DNA from: Bactericera cockerelli
Taxonomy: Eukaryota > Arthropoda > Insecta > Hemiptera > Triozidae
DNA length: 64,000 nt
Assembly (NCBI GenBank): GCA_024516035.1
Contig: CM044967.1
Span: 17,892,810 to 17,956,809, forward strand
Reading direction: 5' to 3'
Shown here: positions 32,282-42,650 of the stretch, in pieces
How the letters are laid out: the number at the start of each line of letters is the position of its first letter
How positions within the stretch are numbered: the first letter of the stretch is position 1
Translations under genes and position numbers: made by a program
Notes under the pieces: model-generated
Database searches by the model: none
Seen by the model: the letters and a program-made list of their open reading frames with translations, nothing else
What the model was told of the DNA's origin: nothing

Positions 32282-32445
32282 CAGCGGTCCAACCGGTGGG
32301 CCGCGGGCAGCTCGCTACTGGGCGCGTATGCTGGCCGAAACTCAAGAAATAATATTAAAATAGTGCAAAATAAGTATCGGGGTGGGCCGCAAAATTGTTT
32401 TAAAAATATTATTGGGCCCCAAGCTAAAAAGGTTGGGAACCGCTG
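32282..32445. mobile_element. hAT-like MITE, 164 bp, exact 8-bp target duplication
   Basis: Ends CAGCGGTCCAACC and GGTTGGGAACCGCTG. The flanking CCCTAAGC at 32274-32281 and 32446-32453 is identical. Open frames across it on both strands are chance. Confidence 0.92.
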
Positions 32446-32493
32446 CCCTAAGCTATTTACACAGAGCATACTCCAATTTTGGGCTAGAGAATT

Positions 32494-32600
32494 TTTTCTC
32501 ATTGATTTGAGTTTGTGACCACATAATAATAAGACTCTGAGGGTTTGGTGGTAGAAAATGCTTTGAGCATTAACCTTGTTATTATCATTATTATTATTGA
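32494..32600 (+). mobile_element. SINE-B tail half
   Basis: TTTGAGTTTGTGACCACA, hairpin AATGCTTTGAGCATT and ATT tail. The head is missing. Confidence 0.8.
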
Positions 32601-32624
32601 GCTATGTATATTTATTTTGATTTT

Positions 32625-32860
32625 AAAGAGTGGTCACAATGGTCGCGCACTAACCTGGTGATTTGGGTTCGAATCCGAACTGGGAAGAAAAAATTCTGCT
32701 CTGTAGTTTGGATGTCCGGGGTTTACGTTACTAGACCAGTGACAGCGTTACTAGAGTATTAAGAAAATAATGTAAAATTATGCAACGCAACAATCCATAC
32801 CAATATTGTGGACCTTGTGCTTCACCACAAGGAAATCATTCATTATAACATTACCTTATT
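32625..32860 (+). mobile_element. SINE-F-like diverged copy
   Basis: Head with GAGTGGTCACAATGG, CGCGCACTAACC and B box GGGTTCGAATCCG. The body has TTCTGCTCTG, a GGATGTCCGGGGT block and CTTGTGCTTCACCACAAGG, in the same order as in SINE-F at 56942-57238. Confidence 0.65.
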
Positions 32861-32902
32861 TTGATTTTAAATATCAAAACCTTTTTTGGAATAAGTTGTT
32901 TT

Positions 32903-33043
32903 TAAAGTTTCCATATTTGTGTTAATCACTTTCGTGATTATCACAACTATACTACTCGCTTAACTAAATTTTTGCTGAACTTGGGACTTGAACCACCGAA
33001 TCCGGTTACAAGTCAGCCCCTTAGCGATCAAGCTATGAGGTCC
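32903..33043 (-). mobile_element. SINE-A copy
   Basis: The minus-strand head has several deletions. The body hairpin reads AATCACGAAAGTGATT. Confidence 0.8.
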
Positions 33044-33197
33044 GGGTAGGTTTATGTAACTGATCTAAACATCAGAGCAGTTTAATTAATAAAGTTTGTA
33101 AATTATTTAATGTCTAGTTTGGTTGGGTTAAACAATGACCATTTGGTTAATAGATGGCCTTTTGATTTTTTCTTTGTTTGCTTTTTTTAGTCTATAA

Positions 33198-33322
33198 CAT
33201 AGGGGGTAGCCAGATGCGGGGGGCAGCTGATAGGGAAATCAATAAAACCTAGTGTTGCATCTACCTGGAATTTTCTAGGGGGGGGGGGGGGGGCAGCTGC
33301 CCCCCCCCTGGCTACGCCCATG
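33198..33322. mobile_element. Small 8-bp-duplication MITE with G-run/C-run interior
   Basis: Ends CATAGGGGGTAGCCAG and CTGGCTACGCCCATG. The flanking GTCTATAA (33190-33197 and 33323-33330) is an exact duplication. Inside is a 16-G run followed by CAGCTG and a C-run, making a GC palindrome. The 8-bp duplication suggests hAT. Confidence 0.88.
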
Positions 33323-33404
33323 GTCTATAATAAGCAAGAAACATATTACCCGATTTCAGTTGTAATAATGGTTTTATAAAGGTGCTTCCAGTTATTACTA
33401 ATCA

Positions 33405-33472
33405 ACCAACACCACACACACAAACACACTCTACAACACACTTAAACAACTCATGCATGCACACACAAACAC

Positions 33473-33528
<56 letters not shown>

Positions 33529-33537
33529 ACACCACAC
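33405..33537 (+). repeat. (CA)n microsatellite
   Basis: Imperfect ACACAC at 33405-33470, then an uninterrupted run at about 33475-33526. Cysteine-valine frames on the minus strand come from this repeat. Confidence 0.95.
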
Positions 33538-33539
33538 AG

Positions 33540-34160
33540 TTTGATTTGTTGACAGTTGACATGATGCTGAGTACAACGATTTCCTATCAACTCAGCACGG
33601 TCACATTATGAGAACCCTATGTATATGTAATGTATGCTCTCGTGTATGTAATCTATGTACCTACGTATGTAATCTATGTACAAGGCACACAATAACGGCG
33701 CTGACTGCTGAAGAAAGACCTTGCGGATATTAGTCACTCATTGAGTGAATACTCAACGTCTGGGACAAGGCTAAGACCTTGTCCTTTAAAATTAAAAAAA
33801 AAAAATCTATGGACTCTAATAACTCGCAACACATTATACAAATATACATTACATACCTATCATACTGGTTAGCGACTCTCAGGGAAATAACCAATACAGG
33901 CTCTCGGTCGTGCGGCACACCAAGTCCTCGGTGGTTGTTGGTTTTTTTTCTTCGTTTCTTTTTCTTGCATTAACATCCTTTTGTATGCTTGACATTGTTC
34001 AGAGTACTAATTACATTCGTAGAAAAAGTGAAGATAATTACCCTTTATGTTTAACCGTACCAAGTTGGGGGATAGCTTTTTTGTTTTAATAGTTATTATA
34101 AATTTTTTAAATAAAGAAACAATAAATTCTCAATGTCCTTCTCTGTTTTTAAACCATTTT
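33540..34160. other. Unrecognised, with TATGTAATCTATGTAC repeats
   Basis: 33610-33690 repeats GTATGTAATCTATGTAC twice. No gene. Confidence 0.4.
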
Positions 34161-34352
34161 ATGTCCTGTCCGGTTAAGCTCAAGTTAAACAGGCACTCTG
34201 TGAATCCAGAGGTCGCGGGTTCGAAACCCAGCCGGTACATGACAAGTTATCCTCCCATTTGGGATTTTTACCACATAATAATATGTCTTGGGCTTACTGC
34301 TGGAATAATAGGACTTTTATAGTCTTTATCGGGCAGTATAAATAAGGCGATA
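34160..34352 (+). mobile_element. SINE-C copy
   Basis: The head is damaged in the D-arm (GTCCGGTTAAGCTCAAG) but B box GGGTTCGAAACCC is intact. The body hairpin region reads GGACTTTTATAGTCTT. Confidence 0.8.
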
Positions 34353-34515
34353 TTATTAATATACAAAGGTACTTTTCCGAAGATTTGAAGGGCTTCTAGG
34401 AGAAATTTATGTAAGAGAATTCGAAAAGTGAAGGAGGCTCTTAGTAATGCTGCGCTACCCACAAAAATTGTGAAGATGCCTTGTGCTTCACCACAAATAA
34501 AATCATACAATACAA
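34353..34515 (+). mobile_element. SINE-F-type tail
   Basis: Contains GGAGGCTCTTAGTAATGC, GCGCTACCCACAAAAATTG and TGTGCTTCACCACAAA, matching the end of the SINE-F copy at 57150-57238. There is no head. Confidence 0.65.
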
Positions 34516-34563
34516 TCATGTCTGTCATGAGTTCATGACAGTAGTTAATAAAGTGTACTCAAG

Positions 34564-34895
34564 TCTAAACTAAGAGACATTTTTGTTATACCACTGTGAA
34601 CTAAATTCTAGATTTTTGGTATTATTTTAAATGAAAATCAGTAAGTTCTGTTTTGAATTTGTGTAGGTACTTCAAACTAATAGACATTTTTGTTATACCA
34701 CTGTGAACTTTATTCTAGATTTTTGGTATTCTTTTAAATGGGAATCAGTAAGTTCTGTCTTGAATTTGTGTAGGTGCTTCAAACTAATATACATTTTTGT
34801 TGTACCACTGTGAACTTAGTTCTAGATTTTTGGTATTCTTTTAAATGGGAATCAGTAAGTTCTGTCTTGAATTTGTGTAGGTTGGTTCATTTTGT
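34564..34895 (+). repeat. Three tandem copies of a 110-bp unit
   Basis: Units at 34564, 34674 and 34785, each with GACATTTTTGTTATACCACTG, TTCTAGATTTTTGGTATT and AATCAGTAAGTTCTG. A lone diverged relative lies at 14083-14215, ending in the same TTTTGTCTAT(T/A)AATT block. Confidence 0.88.
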
Positions 34896-34959
34896 CTATA
34901 AATTGCACCCTTGACTTACTTTCAGTGTATTGGTATTATTATTATTATTATACATTATT

Positions 34960-35190
34960 ACTTCCGATAAATTTCTAATATTAGAAATCGGAAGTATTGT
35001 GTTTTTTTTAAAGGTGCTTGGCTCCCTTGGTACCTTTCTTTTTTTTAAGGAGAGGTGGTAAAATCTGTAGACAAACTCTAGATTTTACCCTAGTGAACAG
35101 TGTGTCAGTACTGAGATGCGGACAACAAAGCATCTTCCCCACTGAAATCCACCTCTCCCCCTAAACATATGATCCCGGAACCGTTCAAAA
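34960..35190. mobile_element. TAATATTA palindrome plus copy of the 1836 repeat
   Basis: 34960-35005 has ACTTCCGATAAATTTCTAAT and its inverse. 35040-35188 repeats 1836-1976 with few differences. Confidence 0.6.
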
Positions 35191-35309
35191 CATTGGTTCC
35201 CTTGGTGTGATGAATTGATGATATAAGTGCATGATCATAATATTATTATTCGATTCGTTTTAAGTACTGATATTTTTATTATTTTATTGTTATCAGAAAC
35301 ATTGCAATG

Positions 35310-35425
35310 AAATGATGTACAAATAAAATAAATAATCCACACCGTCACTCAAGTGCATTGTGATTGGTTGAAACTCTGACTTGAGGGACTCTCTGCCCTT
35401 ATCTTTGTTGTAATACTGTTTTATA
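35310..35425. mobile_element. Decayed CAACCAATCA foldback MITE
   Basis: GTCACTCAAGTGC, then TGTGATTGGTTGAAACTC, then GACTTGAGGGAC. It is inverted relative to the 15701-15822 copy. Confidence 0.5.
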
Positions 35426-35800
35426 CTTCGGCCCTTAAGCACAAAAACTTGCTATTTTAAGGATGACGTTTTAAGTTTCTGGTAACTGACGATTTCATTT
35501 CATTTCATATAGCCGTCTTATAGGTTTGGGTTGCCCATACACCTCAGCCACATTGGGCCCTTTGTGTGTGGAAGAGTTAGCTTCGTTATCTAATCAAGTT
35601 TAAGCTTCTCAGGTAACTGACGATAATTTTGTTTTTATTTTTTTTCCTTCTCAAAATTTCAAGTTTCAACCATTCATTGAAATCCAGCTTGTTTTGACCT
35701 CGAATTTATTTCATACTTAAACACGACATGTACTTATCATAGTTATTTTTGAGGAGGTATTATCTGTTTTTGGTCTTACATTTGTTGTAATCCTGTTTTA
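35425..35800. other. Unrecognised
   Basis: A short repeat, GGTAACTGACGAT, occurs at 35480 and 35610. No gene. Confidence 0.35.
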
Positions 35801-35802
35801 TA

Positions 35803-35948
35803 ACCGACCACAGTAGCTTGATCGATAAGGCGGCGGAATTGTCACCTGGAGGTCGGCAGTTCAAGTCCCGGTTTCAGCGTAGATTTAGTAAAGCGAGTTT
35901 GAGTAGTTGTGAAATCACGAAAGTGATTAACGCAAATATGATAACTTT
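35803..35948 (+). mobile_element. SINE-A, full length
   Basis: ACCGACCACAGTAGCTTGAT, GTTCAAGTCCCGG, GATTTAGTAAAGCGAG and hairpin ATCACGAAAGTGAT. Confidence 0.9.
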
Positions 35949-35992
35949 TTTATAATTCAGCCCTTAACCGAGGAATCAGTTTCCTGAAGATT

Positions 35993-36052
35993 GGGACAGT
36001 GGGATTCGAACCACTGACCCCCAGGATACAAGTCGGCCGCCTTAAGGCTTCA
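35993..36052 (-). mobile_element. SINE-A head fragment
   Basis: Minus strand GGTTCGAATCCCACTGTCC with part of the anticodon-like arm. Confidence 0.55.
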
Positions 36053-36151
36053 CAATTGTTCCTGGCCTTATTGAAAAAGAAATCCCGCATTGGCTTATTT
36101 ATAAGTGTCATAACAACATGGAGAAATTTAATCTAGAACTTAACGTACAAA

Positions 36152-36295
36152 CCGACCTGAGTAGCTTCATCGATAAGGTGGCGGACTCGTAAACTGGAGG
36201 TCGGTGGTTCAAGTCCCGGGTTCAGCAAATATTTAGTAAAGCGCAGAGTTTGAATTGTTGTGCTATCACGATTGTGATCGCCATAGATTTTTTTA
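36152..36295 (+). mobile_element. SINE-A with GATT-loop hairpin
   Basis: ACCGACCTGAGTAGCTTCAT, GTTCAAGTCCCGGG. The hairpin ATCACGATTGTGAT keeps the five-pair stem while the loop has changed. Confidence 0.85.
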
Positions 36296-37185
36296 AATCA
36301 TGTTCAAACGCAACTTGTTATTGTTACAAATACTTGAACTTATTAGATTGATACATATATGATAGATACATAATATTTATGATCTATTTTTTATTTAATA
36401 TTTTTATTGTTTATTGTACTTTTGTATGTTAACAATATGGAAAAAAACAGATAACTTAACTTCACGTATAACTTTTTACACAATCAAATGGCTAATGGCC
36501 AGCTAATTTCATGATTCAATTACTTCACTAGAACAATTGGGGGTACCTTACCAAATGGGTTATAAAACCCGCGGATTTCAATTAATTCATTGAGGACAAT
36601 TGGGGGTACCTTACCAAATTGGTTACATAGCCTGGGGAGAGCCTTGGCCTCCTGAACATTGTTCAAACTGTTCAGTCCTTGACATTGGTCCTCACAATCC
36701 GGTCACCCGTATTGTTCCTATATGTATATTGTATACATATGTAAAAGCTATATACATAGTTTCAACATGGAATATGGGGCCGGGGTGTCTTACCAATGAA
36801 TTTTAAAAAGTACATAATTATGTTATTTTTAATGTTATAATACTTTTAATATACACTGCTCTATCTACTATCTAGTACGTATCACTAAAAATATACATAT
36901 ACATACATATTAATCATTTTACAATAAAAATGAAGTAAAAAAATATACATAGGTATAAATTATATTATGTATATTGCAACACTGCTTCCATGTGTTGGTG
37001 GTGGCGTGGTTTAAACACCAGTCTATCATATTCATGGGCAGCATCCTTTTCCTCCGATTTATTAATTAGATGTAAATCCTCATGAACTAGGAGATTTCCT
37101 AACATTGACGTTGCATCCCTCTGGATTGCGAGGGACTATCTTTGGCGGAGATACCACCCAGCTGTTGTGATTCCTGTTATAATAT
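36296..37185. other. AT-rich DNA with a 64-bp-spaced direct repeat, no gene
   Basis: GGGGGTACCTTACCAAAT occurs twice at about 36539 and 36603, with related flanks. The rest has no recognisable family. Confidence 0.45.
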
Positions 37186-37300
37186 GGTTCGTTTCAGTTT
37201 GGTGGTCGAATTGTAAGAGCACTAGCCTGGTAAATCAGCTGAGGATTTGCGGGTTCGAATTCTAGTCGATACATCCATTTTTCAAAATTATTCTAAATTT
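37185..37300 (+). mobile_element. tRNA-headed SINE variant
   Basis: Head TTTGGTGGTCGAATTG, AGAGCACTAGCCTGG and B box GGGTTCGAATTC. The 3' part has a SINE-B-prime type body (TGGCACCAAAACAACGG, hairpin GGGACCTATAAGTCCC). Confidence 0.6.
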
Positions 37301-37446
37301 TGATTATATTGACCATATTACACGAGTAATTAACAATGGCACCAAAACAACGGCTTGATACAAGGGACCTATAAGTCCCAATCCCACAGTTAAAAAATTT
37401 ACAGCTTGATAAAAAGGACCTATAAGTCCCAATATAAAAAAAAGTT

Positions 37447-37560
37447 CTTTTATTCTGATTCGTGGTCGAATGGTTAGAGCATTAGTCTGGTAATCCAAGT
37501 AGTTCGGGGGTTACTGAGTTCAGATCCCACCCGATGCATGAATTTTTCCTATATTATTGA
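37447..37560 (+). mobile_element. SINE-B-like head
   Basis: GATTCGTGGTCGAATGGTTAG, GTCTGGTAATCC, GTTCAGATCCCACCC. The usual body is replaced. Confidence 0.65.
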
Positions 37561-37564
37561 ATTC

Positions 37565-37735
37565 TTTATTAATAGGTCATATATGTATTATACGGTCAAA
37601 CAAGTAATGATAAAAATTAAGAACAATATAAACAAGAAAAAGATAAACAACATATTTAGTAGATAAAATATATACAGATGTCCTAAATAAAGGACGGGGT
37701 TATTGCCTATCGCAATCTCTTCCACCCAACCCTTG
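37565..37735 (-). mobile_element. LINE-3'-end-like fragment
   Basis: Same unit as 5100-5295: AT-rich tract, then ATTGCCTATCGCAATCTC. Confidence 0.4.
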
Positions 37736-37944
37736 ATAACTTTCCACATAATAATGGCACCAAACAACTGCTGGATATAAGGGATCAGTGGAGCCGAGGT
37801 CCGGCCCGAAACAATGTACAGCAATGCCTCATTGTGTAGAGTAGGGATACCCACAAGGGATAAGTACATTTGAGGCAGTATAAAAAATCATTGAGTCAAA
37901 ACAGAAAAGTGAGATGTTGTACTAGATGCCATCATATTTTGAAG

Positions 37945-38095
37945 GTTCAAACCCATCCGGGACATGACAAGTTATCCTCCTATTTGAGATTTGTCCACAT
38001 AATAATACGTATTGGACTTACTGCAGGAATAAAGGGATTGAGTAAGTGAGTAGTCCTAATCGGGCAGATTAAATAAGGCGATCTTATTATTATAT
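37945..38095 (+). mobile_element. SINE-C lacking most of its head
   Basis: Begins at GGTTCAAACCCATCCGGGAC and continues with the full body and GGCGATCTTATTATTA. Confidence 0.75.
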
Positions 38096-38620
38096 TGATC
38101 AGTGTGGCACCATTAGAAAATTTGTAATGCATATTTTAAAAGGTGCGGAATCAACATGCAATGAAAAGATTAATACTTTGCTGGCACCATATTATATCCT
38201 ACGCGTTCTGTTTCTTGTCAATCAACTGTTTTGTACCCACAATCGAGGGTAGTTATAGGTGAGGTCAGTGGCGATGAGTTCAGGCCCGAAACAATGTACG
38301 GCAATGCCTCATTGTGTAGAGTAGGGTTAGAAAAATAAATATAAGGCCATGCCTCGAGCCGTAACTCGGGTGCGGTCGGTGAGGCTAGATAGGTAATTGT
38401 AATCACATCAGGTGATTCCAACAAGAGGACTGCATCCCCTTAGTACCTATTACGTACAATTATTAATGCAAATAAATTACAAATAACAATTAGATAGGGA
38501 ACATCTCTATGGGTAGTGCAAAAAAGATATGTGACATTATTCTCAAATTTGAGTTAATAGTGGATTCGTACTAATAAGCTTTATTGAGCAGTGTAACCAG
38601 ATTTTCTCTGCGATGTACTG
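38095..38620. other. Mostly unrecognised; 38265-38390 GGCCATGCC repeat
   Basis: GGCCCGAAACAATGTACGGC, GCCTCATTGTGTAGAGTAGG and GGCCATGCCTCGAGCCG recur at 37800-37850 and, decayed, at 1680-1745 and 32165-32270. It may be a retroelement end that also seeded the 45-bp array at 39030. Confidence 0.4.
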
Positions 38621-38624
38621 TTAT

Positions 38625-38823
38625 AATAATAACAGTCTTGAGTGTAATGTAACCACCAGGCGAAGATAATGCTTAAAGCATTTTCTACCACCTAACCCTC
38701 AGAGTCTTATTATTATGTGGTGACAAACTCAAATTAATGAGGAAAAATTCATGCATTGGGTGGGATTCGAACCAACGGATCCCTGCGCTACCTGGATTAC
38801 CAGACTAACTTGACTACCAGTGC
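38625..38823 (-). mobile_element. SINE-B cut by an inserted DNA element
   Basis: Minus-strand SINE-B, body first, running to GACTACCAGTGC. The end of its head resumes at 39615 as ACCAGTGCAC. Confidence 0.85.
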
Positions 38824-39614
38824 GGGCGATTACGAACTCCACCTAATTGACCTTTGCATACTCGAACTCCACCTAAATGAACATTTTCGCATGTCGCACT
38901 CCACCGATTTCAAAAAAGGTTCCAATACGAACTCCACCGATTTGTACTTTTCTACACCCCATATAAGGTTTTTTTTACTTTAGTTCATTCATTCTCATGC
39001 ATAGATTGGAGCTTATATACTTTAATAAATACTAAGAAGGCCATGCCTCAAGAATATAGTAGGGTTAGGTAAAATACATAGAAGGCCATGCCTCAAGAAT
39101 ATAGTAGGGTTAGGGATAATACATAGAAGGCCATGCCTCAAGAATATAGTAGGGTTAGGTAAAATACATAGAAGGCCATGCCTCAAGAATATAGTAGGGT
39201 TAGGGATAATACATAGAAGGCCATGCCTCAAGAATATAGTAGGGTTAGGTAAAATACATAGAAGGCCATGCCTCAAGAATATAGTAGGGTTAGGTAAAAT
39301 ACATAGAAGGCCATGCCTCAAGAATATAGTAGGGTTAGGTAAAATACATAGAAGGCCATGCCTCAAGAATATAGTAGGGTTAGGTAAAATACATAGAAGG
39401 CCATGCCTCAAGAATATAGTATAGTGCTGACATTACTGTTAGAATTAAATATAATATATACTGTGTGTCTCCGAATCATAAAATCCATGTTTTCTTCTTT
39501 TTACCTAATTCAAAATCGGTGGAGTAGGTATAATAAAAAAAGGGGAAGTTCGTATGAGACACTTTGAGCCCGTCCCTCTTTCGGTGGAGTTTTCGGTGGA
39601 GTTCGATGCTGCCC
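38824..39614. mobile_element. 791-bp inverted-ended DNA element with 8-bp duplication
   Basis: Left end GGGCGATTACGAACTCCACC, right end (inverted) GGGCAGCATCGAACTCCACC. ACCAGTGC at 38816-38823 is repeated at 39615-39622. GAACTCCACC recurs several times just inside both ends. The middle is a 45-bp tandem array. No transposase. The superfamily is not clear from the ends; an 8-bp duplication allows hAT, P or Merlin. Confidence 0.82.
39027..39421. repeat. 45-bp tandem array, about nine units
   Basis: Each unit contains AAGGCCATGCCTCAAGAATA and TAGTAGGGTTAGG. Two alternating variants (GTAAAATAC and GATAATAC) are present. Because 45 is a multiple of 3, an uninterrupted frame of 15-residue repeats appears on the minus strand. 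It is not evidence of a gene. Confidence 0.95.
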
Positions 39615-39745
39615 ACCAGTGCACGGTACACAGATATTGAAGTAAATTTTTTTTGGGTGACTTTCTTTTCTTTGTGATAAGGAATATAAAAAGCATGTTA
39701 GGGTCCAATTAATGGACAGGGGAAAAAGCGAAAGAAATAAAAATA

Positions 39746-39943
39746 ACAAAATCGCCTTATTTATACTGCCCGATTAAGACTACTAAAGTCCCATTTTTCC
39801 AGCAGTACCAAGACATATTATAATGTGGTAAAAATCCCAAATAGGAGGATAACTTGTCATGTCCCGGCTGTGTTTCGAACCCACGACCTCTGGGAACTCT
39901 GGATTCACAGAGTGCCGCCTTTACCACTGAGCTACCGGGACAG
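39746..39943 (-). mobile_element. SINE-C, full length
   Basis: GTCCCGGTAGCTCAGTGG, GGGTTCGAAACAC, then body hairpin GGGACTTTAGTAGTC. Confidence 0.88.
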
Positions 39944-39944
39944 A

Positions 39945-40185
39945 AAGACCATCTCTTATCCGAAATATTTTGTAATGTGCTAATTTTGCCCTGTGATTGG
40001 TGGAAAGTCATTTCCACCAAGAAATTTGAATTTAAAATCTTAAATAAAAACTTCACATTGAAATATTTCGCATTTTGCTAATTTTGCGCTGTGATTGCTG
40101 GAAAGTCATTTCCACCAAGAAGTTTCTATAAACCATAGGGTTCCATACGAAATATCTCCGACAACATCTACTCTTATCCTCTTTG
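39945..40185. mobile_element. Decayed MITE related to the 1-1139 element
   Basis: A block TGTGATTGGTGGAAAGTC, ATTTCCACCAAGAA occurs twice about 97 bp apart. The outer parts (TCTCTTATCCGAAATATT and, inverted, CCATACGAAATATCTCC) resemble the arms of the 1-1139 element. Confidence 0.5.
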
Positions 40186-40488
40186 TTAACCCTATTTTAC
40201 AATTTTGGTCTTAACGATCGAGCTATAGTAAGGTCGATACTGGAGGCTAAACTTTAAGAAGTAGTTCTAACATTGTTAACATTGCCCTCTAGGTCCTCCC
40301 GAAGATGGTTTATTGGTATAATTATGTTTGGCACTGACATTGACTCACCACAAGGTTATTAGAGTATACACATGTACATACATAATTACATATATACAAT
40401 TTATATACATAGTAACATTGTTAAGAATCAGTACCAATCACAATAGAATAGCATACCTAGTATATTATGCTTTATTAACTTTATTTAT

Positions 40489-40605
40489 ATTGACCTCAGT
40501 AATTTTATTCTTGAGGTGGTACGAGCCCCAATTTCAGCAGAGATTCAAGAGAAGCAAGTTCGAGTTGTTGTGATATCACATTGTGTTTAACACAAAAAAA
40601 TTGTA
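40489..40605 (+). mobile_element. SINE-A, decayed
   Basis: TTGACCTCAGTAATTTTATT, TACGAGCCCCAATTTCAGC and GATATCACATTGTG. Head arms partly deleted. Confidence 0.6.
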
Positions 40606-40925
40606 CAGTGGAACCTGGATATAAGAGAATTCGAGGGACTGGATTTTTTTTCTCTTGTATCCAGGTTTCTCTTATAAAGAGTTTATTCTACTTTATAGAG
40701 AAGTAAATTTGACTGGGAAATTTGTCTCTTATTTATCCAGGTTTCTCTTATAAAGAGTTTATTTTACTTTATAGAGAAGTAAATTTGACTTGGAAATCTG
40801 TCTCTTATAGATGCAGTTTTCTCTCATAAAGAATTTATTTTACTTCATAGAGAAGTAAATTTGACTGGAAAATCTGTCTCTTATGTATCCAGGTTTCTCT
40901 CATATCCAGGTTTCACTGTATACGA
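40605..40925. mobile_element. Tigger-like terminal repeats, internally duplicated
   Basis: Opens ACAGTGGAACCTGGATATAA. An 84-bp unit with TCTCTTATAAAGAGTTTATT and AGAAGTAAATTTGACT is repeated three times. Closes with CCAGGTTTCACTGTATA, inverted to the opening. Confidence 0.65.
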
Positions 40926-41152
40926 ATTAACAGTATACCTAAGTCGAGATTTGATTAGGCTGTCAGCGCAAGAGAGCTAATCCCTTATTGCCAACAGTCT
41001 GTCCTACATCAACAGATGATCTACTTCATTTACACCTGCTGCCAATATTTAACTCTTTAGTTAAATATTGGTTTGTTTAACTCTTTAGTTAATTATTGGT
41101 TTGTTTAACTCTTTAAGAAAATATTACTCATAGTTTAAATACAAATATTACT

Positions 41153-41193
41153 CATAGTTCTTATTAATTGTTTATCAATTAATAAGAACTATG
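41153..41193. repeat. Perfect 18-bp inverted repeat
   Basis: CATAGTTCTTATTAATTG, five-base loop, then its exact complement. Next to duplicated AATATTACTCATAG text. Confidence 0.9.
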
Positions 41194-41446
41194 ATGAGTA
41201 TAAGTTTAGTATAGTGCTTTATTTAGACAGTCAGCGCAAGACAGATAGTCCCATTATGCCAACAGTTAACAAAGCACCTCTTTATTTATTTGAAGATAGA
41301 AAATATTTTTGCATTCTTGTTTTTCCAAATAGTTAGAGGAAACACTGTGTAGAATGAGTAGTATATACAATGTATCTGTACATACTCCTATGTATTACAT
41401 GTATATACCTACTGTGTAGCTTGATTAGAATCAGTTGTACACTTGT

Positions 41447-41590
41447 ACAGTCCAACCTGGATCTTTTATCGGATATAAGAGAAACCTCCATACATGAGAA
41501 CAATTTAAACCTCCATACATGAGAACAATTTCCAGGTCCAATTTACTCCTCCATAGGGGAAAATAATCTCTTTATAAGAGAAACCTCTCA
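41447..41590. mobile_element. Tigger-like terminal fragment flanking a SINE-D
   Basis: ACAGTCCAACCTGGATC, a 27-bp duplication with CCTCCATACATGAGAAC and CTCTTTATAAGAGAAACC. The sequence resumes at 41880 (GAGATATAAGAGAAACTTC) after the SINE. Confidence 0.55.
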
Positions 41591-41880
41591 GCCTCCTTGC
41601 GTAATGGTTGTGATTACTGCCCGTAGTCCAGAGATCTGTTTCGAAGAAAATTCTATTTCCTCCAAACACGTGAGGCTGGTATTTCCGGCCTTACCCAGGC
41701 TGGGTGAGGTTAATGTGGGTAGCTGGTACGATTCCCAGATCAGGCCGTTAAAACCAAATAGAATCGTTGGCGTTAGGAAGGGCATCCAGCCATAAAAAAC
41801 GTGCTCAACCCTACCAACCTCAACCATGAGGTTGAACAATGCCAAAAGCAACATAAGCTAATATGGGATAAAGCCAAGGG
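41588..41880 (+). mobile_element. SINE-D with internal deletions
   Basis: CAGCCTCCTTGCGTAATGG, ACTGCCCGTAGTCCAGAG, but the B box segment is deleted and the body lacks GCGAATGGAGGG. The 3' hairpin CAACCTC/GAGGTTG is intact. Inserted in the Tigger-like element above. Confidence 0.85.
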
Positions 41881-42004
41881 AGATATAAGAGAAACTTCTC
41901 GATATAACTTTTCAGTTTATATTAGGTTTTCTGTTTATCTGTGGACTTTTCTGTTTCTGGTGATATACTGATAAGATAAAAAATGTGGTCCTTTGAGTTC
42001 TCTT

Positions 42005-42325
42005 ATACAGTCAAACATGGATATAGGAGAACTCAAGGAACCAATTTTTTTCTCTTATATCCAGGATTCTCCTATAAATAGGTTATTTTCCCTTACAGAG
42101 ACGTGCATTTGACCTGAAAATTATTCTCTTTTTTTTTGTTATGCTGTGATTTTTAGCAACCCACCATATGGTGGGCAGCATGAATATTAATTTGTATAAA
42201 AATAAATATTATTCTTCTTCTCTTCCAGTTTTCTCAATAAGTTGGTTATTTTCCCTGATATAGATAGACGTGAATTTGACCTGAAAATTGTGCTCTTATA
42301 TCCAATTCACTTATATCTAGGTTTG
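42005..42325. mobile_element. Tigger-like element remnant
   Basis: ACAGTCAAACATGGATATAG at left and, inverted, ATATCTAGGTTTGACTGTA at right. GTTATTTTCCCT and GAATTTGACCTGAAAATT repeat inside. A further copy of the right end is at 42665-42715. Confidence 0.6.
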
Positions 42326-42433
42326 ACTGTAGCATAGTGTAACATTAGAATGAGTAGTAGTACTGTATACCCCTCTCCGACTACCATTTTTTCTCATATA
42401 AGTTGGTTATTTTCCTTTCTAGAGACGTAATAT

Positions 42434-42650
42434 GCACTGGTAGTCAAGTGGTTAACGCGCTAGTCTGGTAATCCAGGTAGCTTAGGGATCCGATGGTTCG
42501 AATCCCACCCAGTGCATGAATTTTTCCTCATTCATTTGAGTTTGTGACCACATAATAATAAGACTCTGAGGGTTAGTTGCTAGCAAATGCTTTGAGCATT
42601 AACCTCGCCTGGTGGAAGGTAACCCTTCAACTAAAGAGTATTATAATTAA
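42434..42650 (+). mobile_element. SINE-B, full length
   Basis: GCACTGGTAGTCAAGTGG, B box GGTTCGAATCCC and acceptor CCCAGTGC (closing the tRNA-like stem with GCACTGG). Hairpin AATGCTTTGAGCATT. Confidence 0.9.

Noticed and set aside
32053..32518. Overlapping 149- and 116-codon frames on opposite strands
   Set aside because: Both run across a 164-bp MITE and a decayed repeat. Neither shows a protein family pattern.
33402..33590. Cysteine/valine-rich secreted-type peptide
   Set aside because: Translation of the (CA)n microsatellite.
39022..39411. 129-codon minus-strand repeat protein
   Set aside because: The frame is only open because the 45-bp repeat unit is a multiple of three. It has no start context or flanking exons and sits within a transposon.
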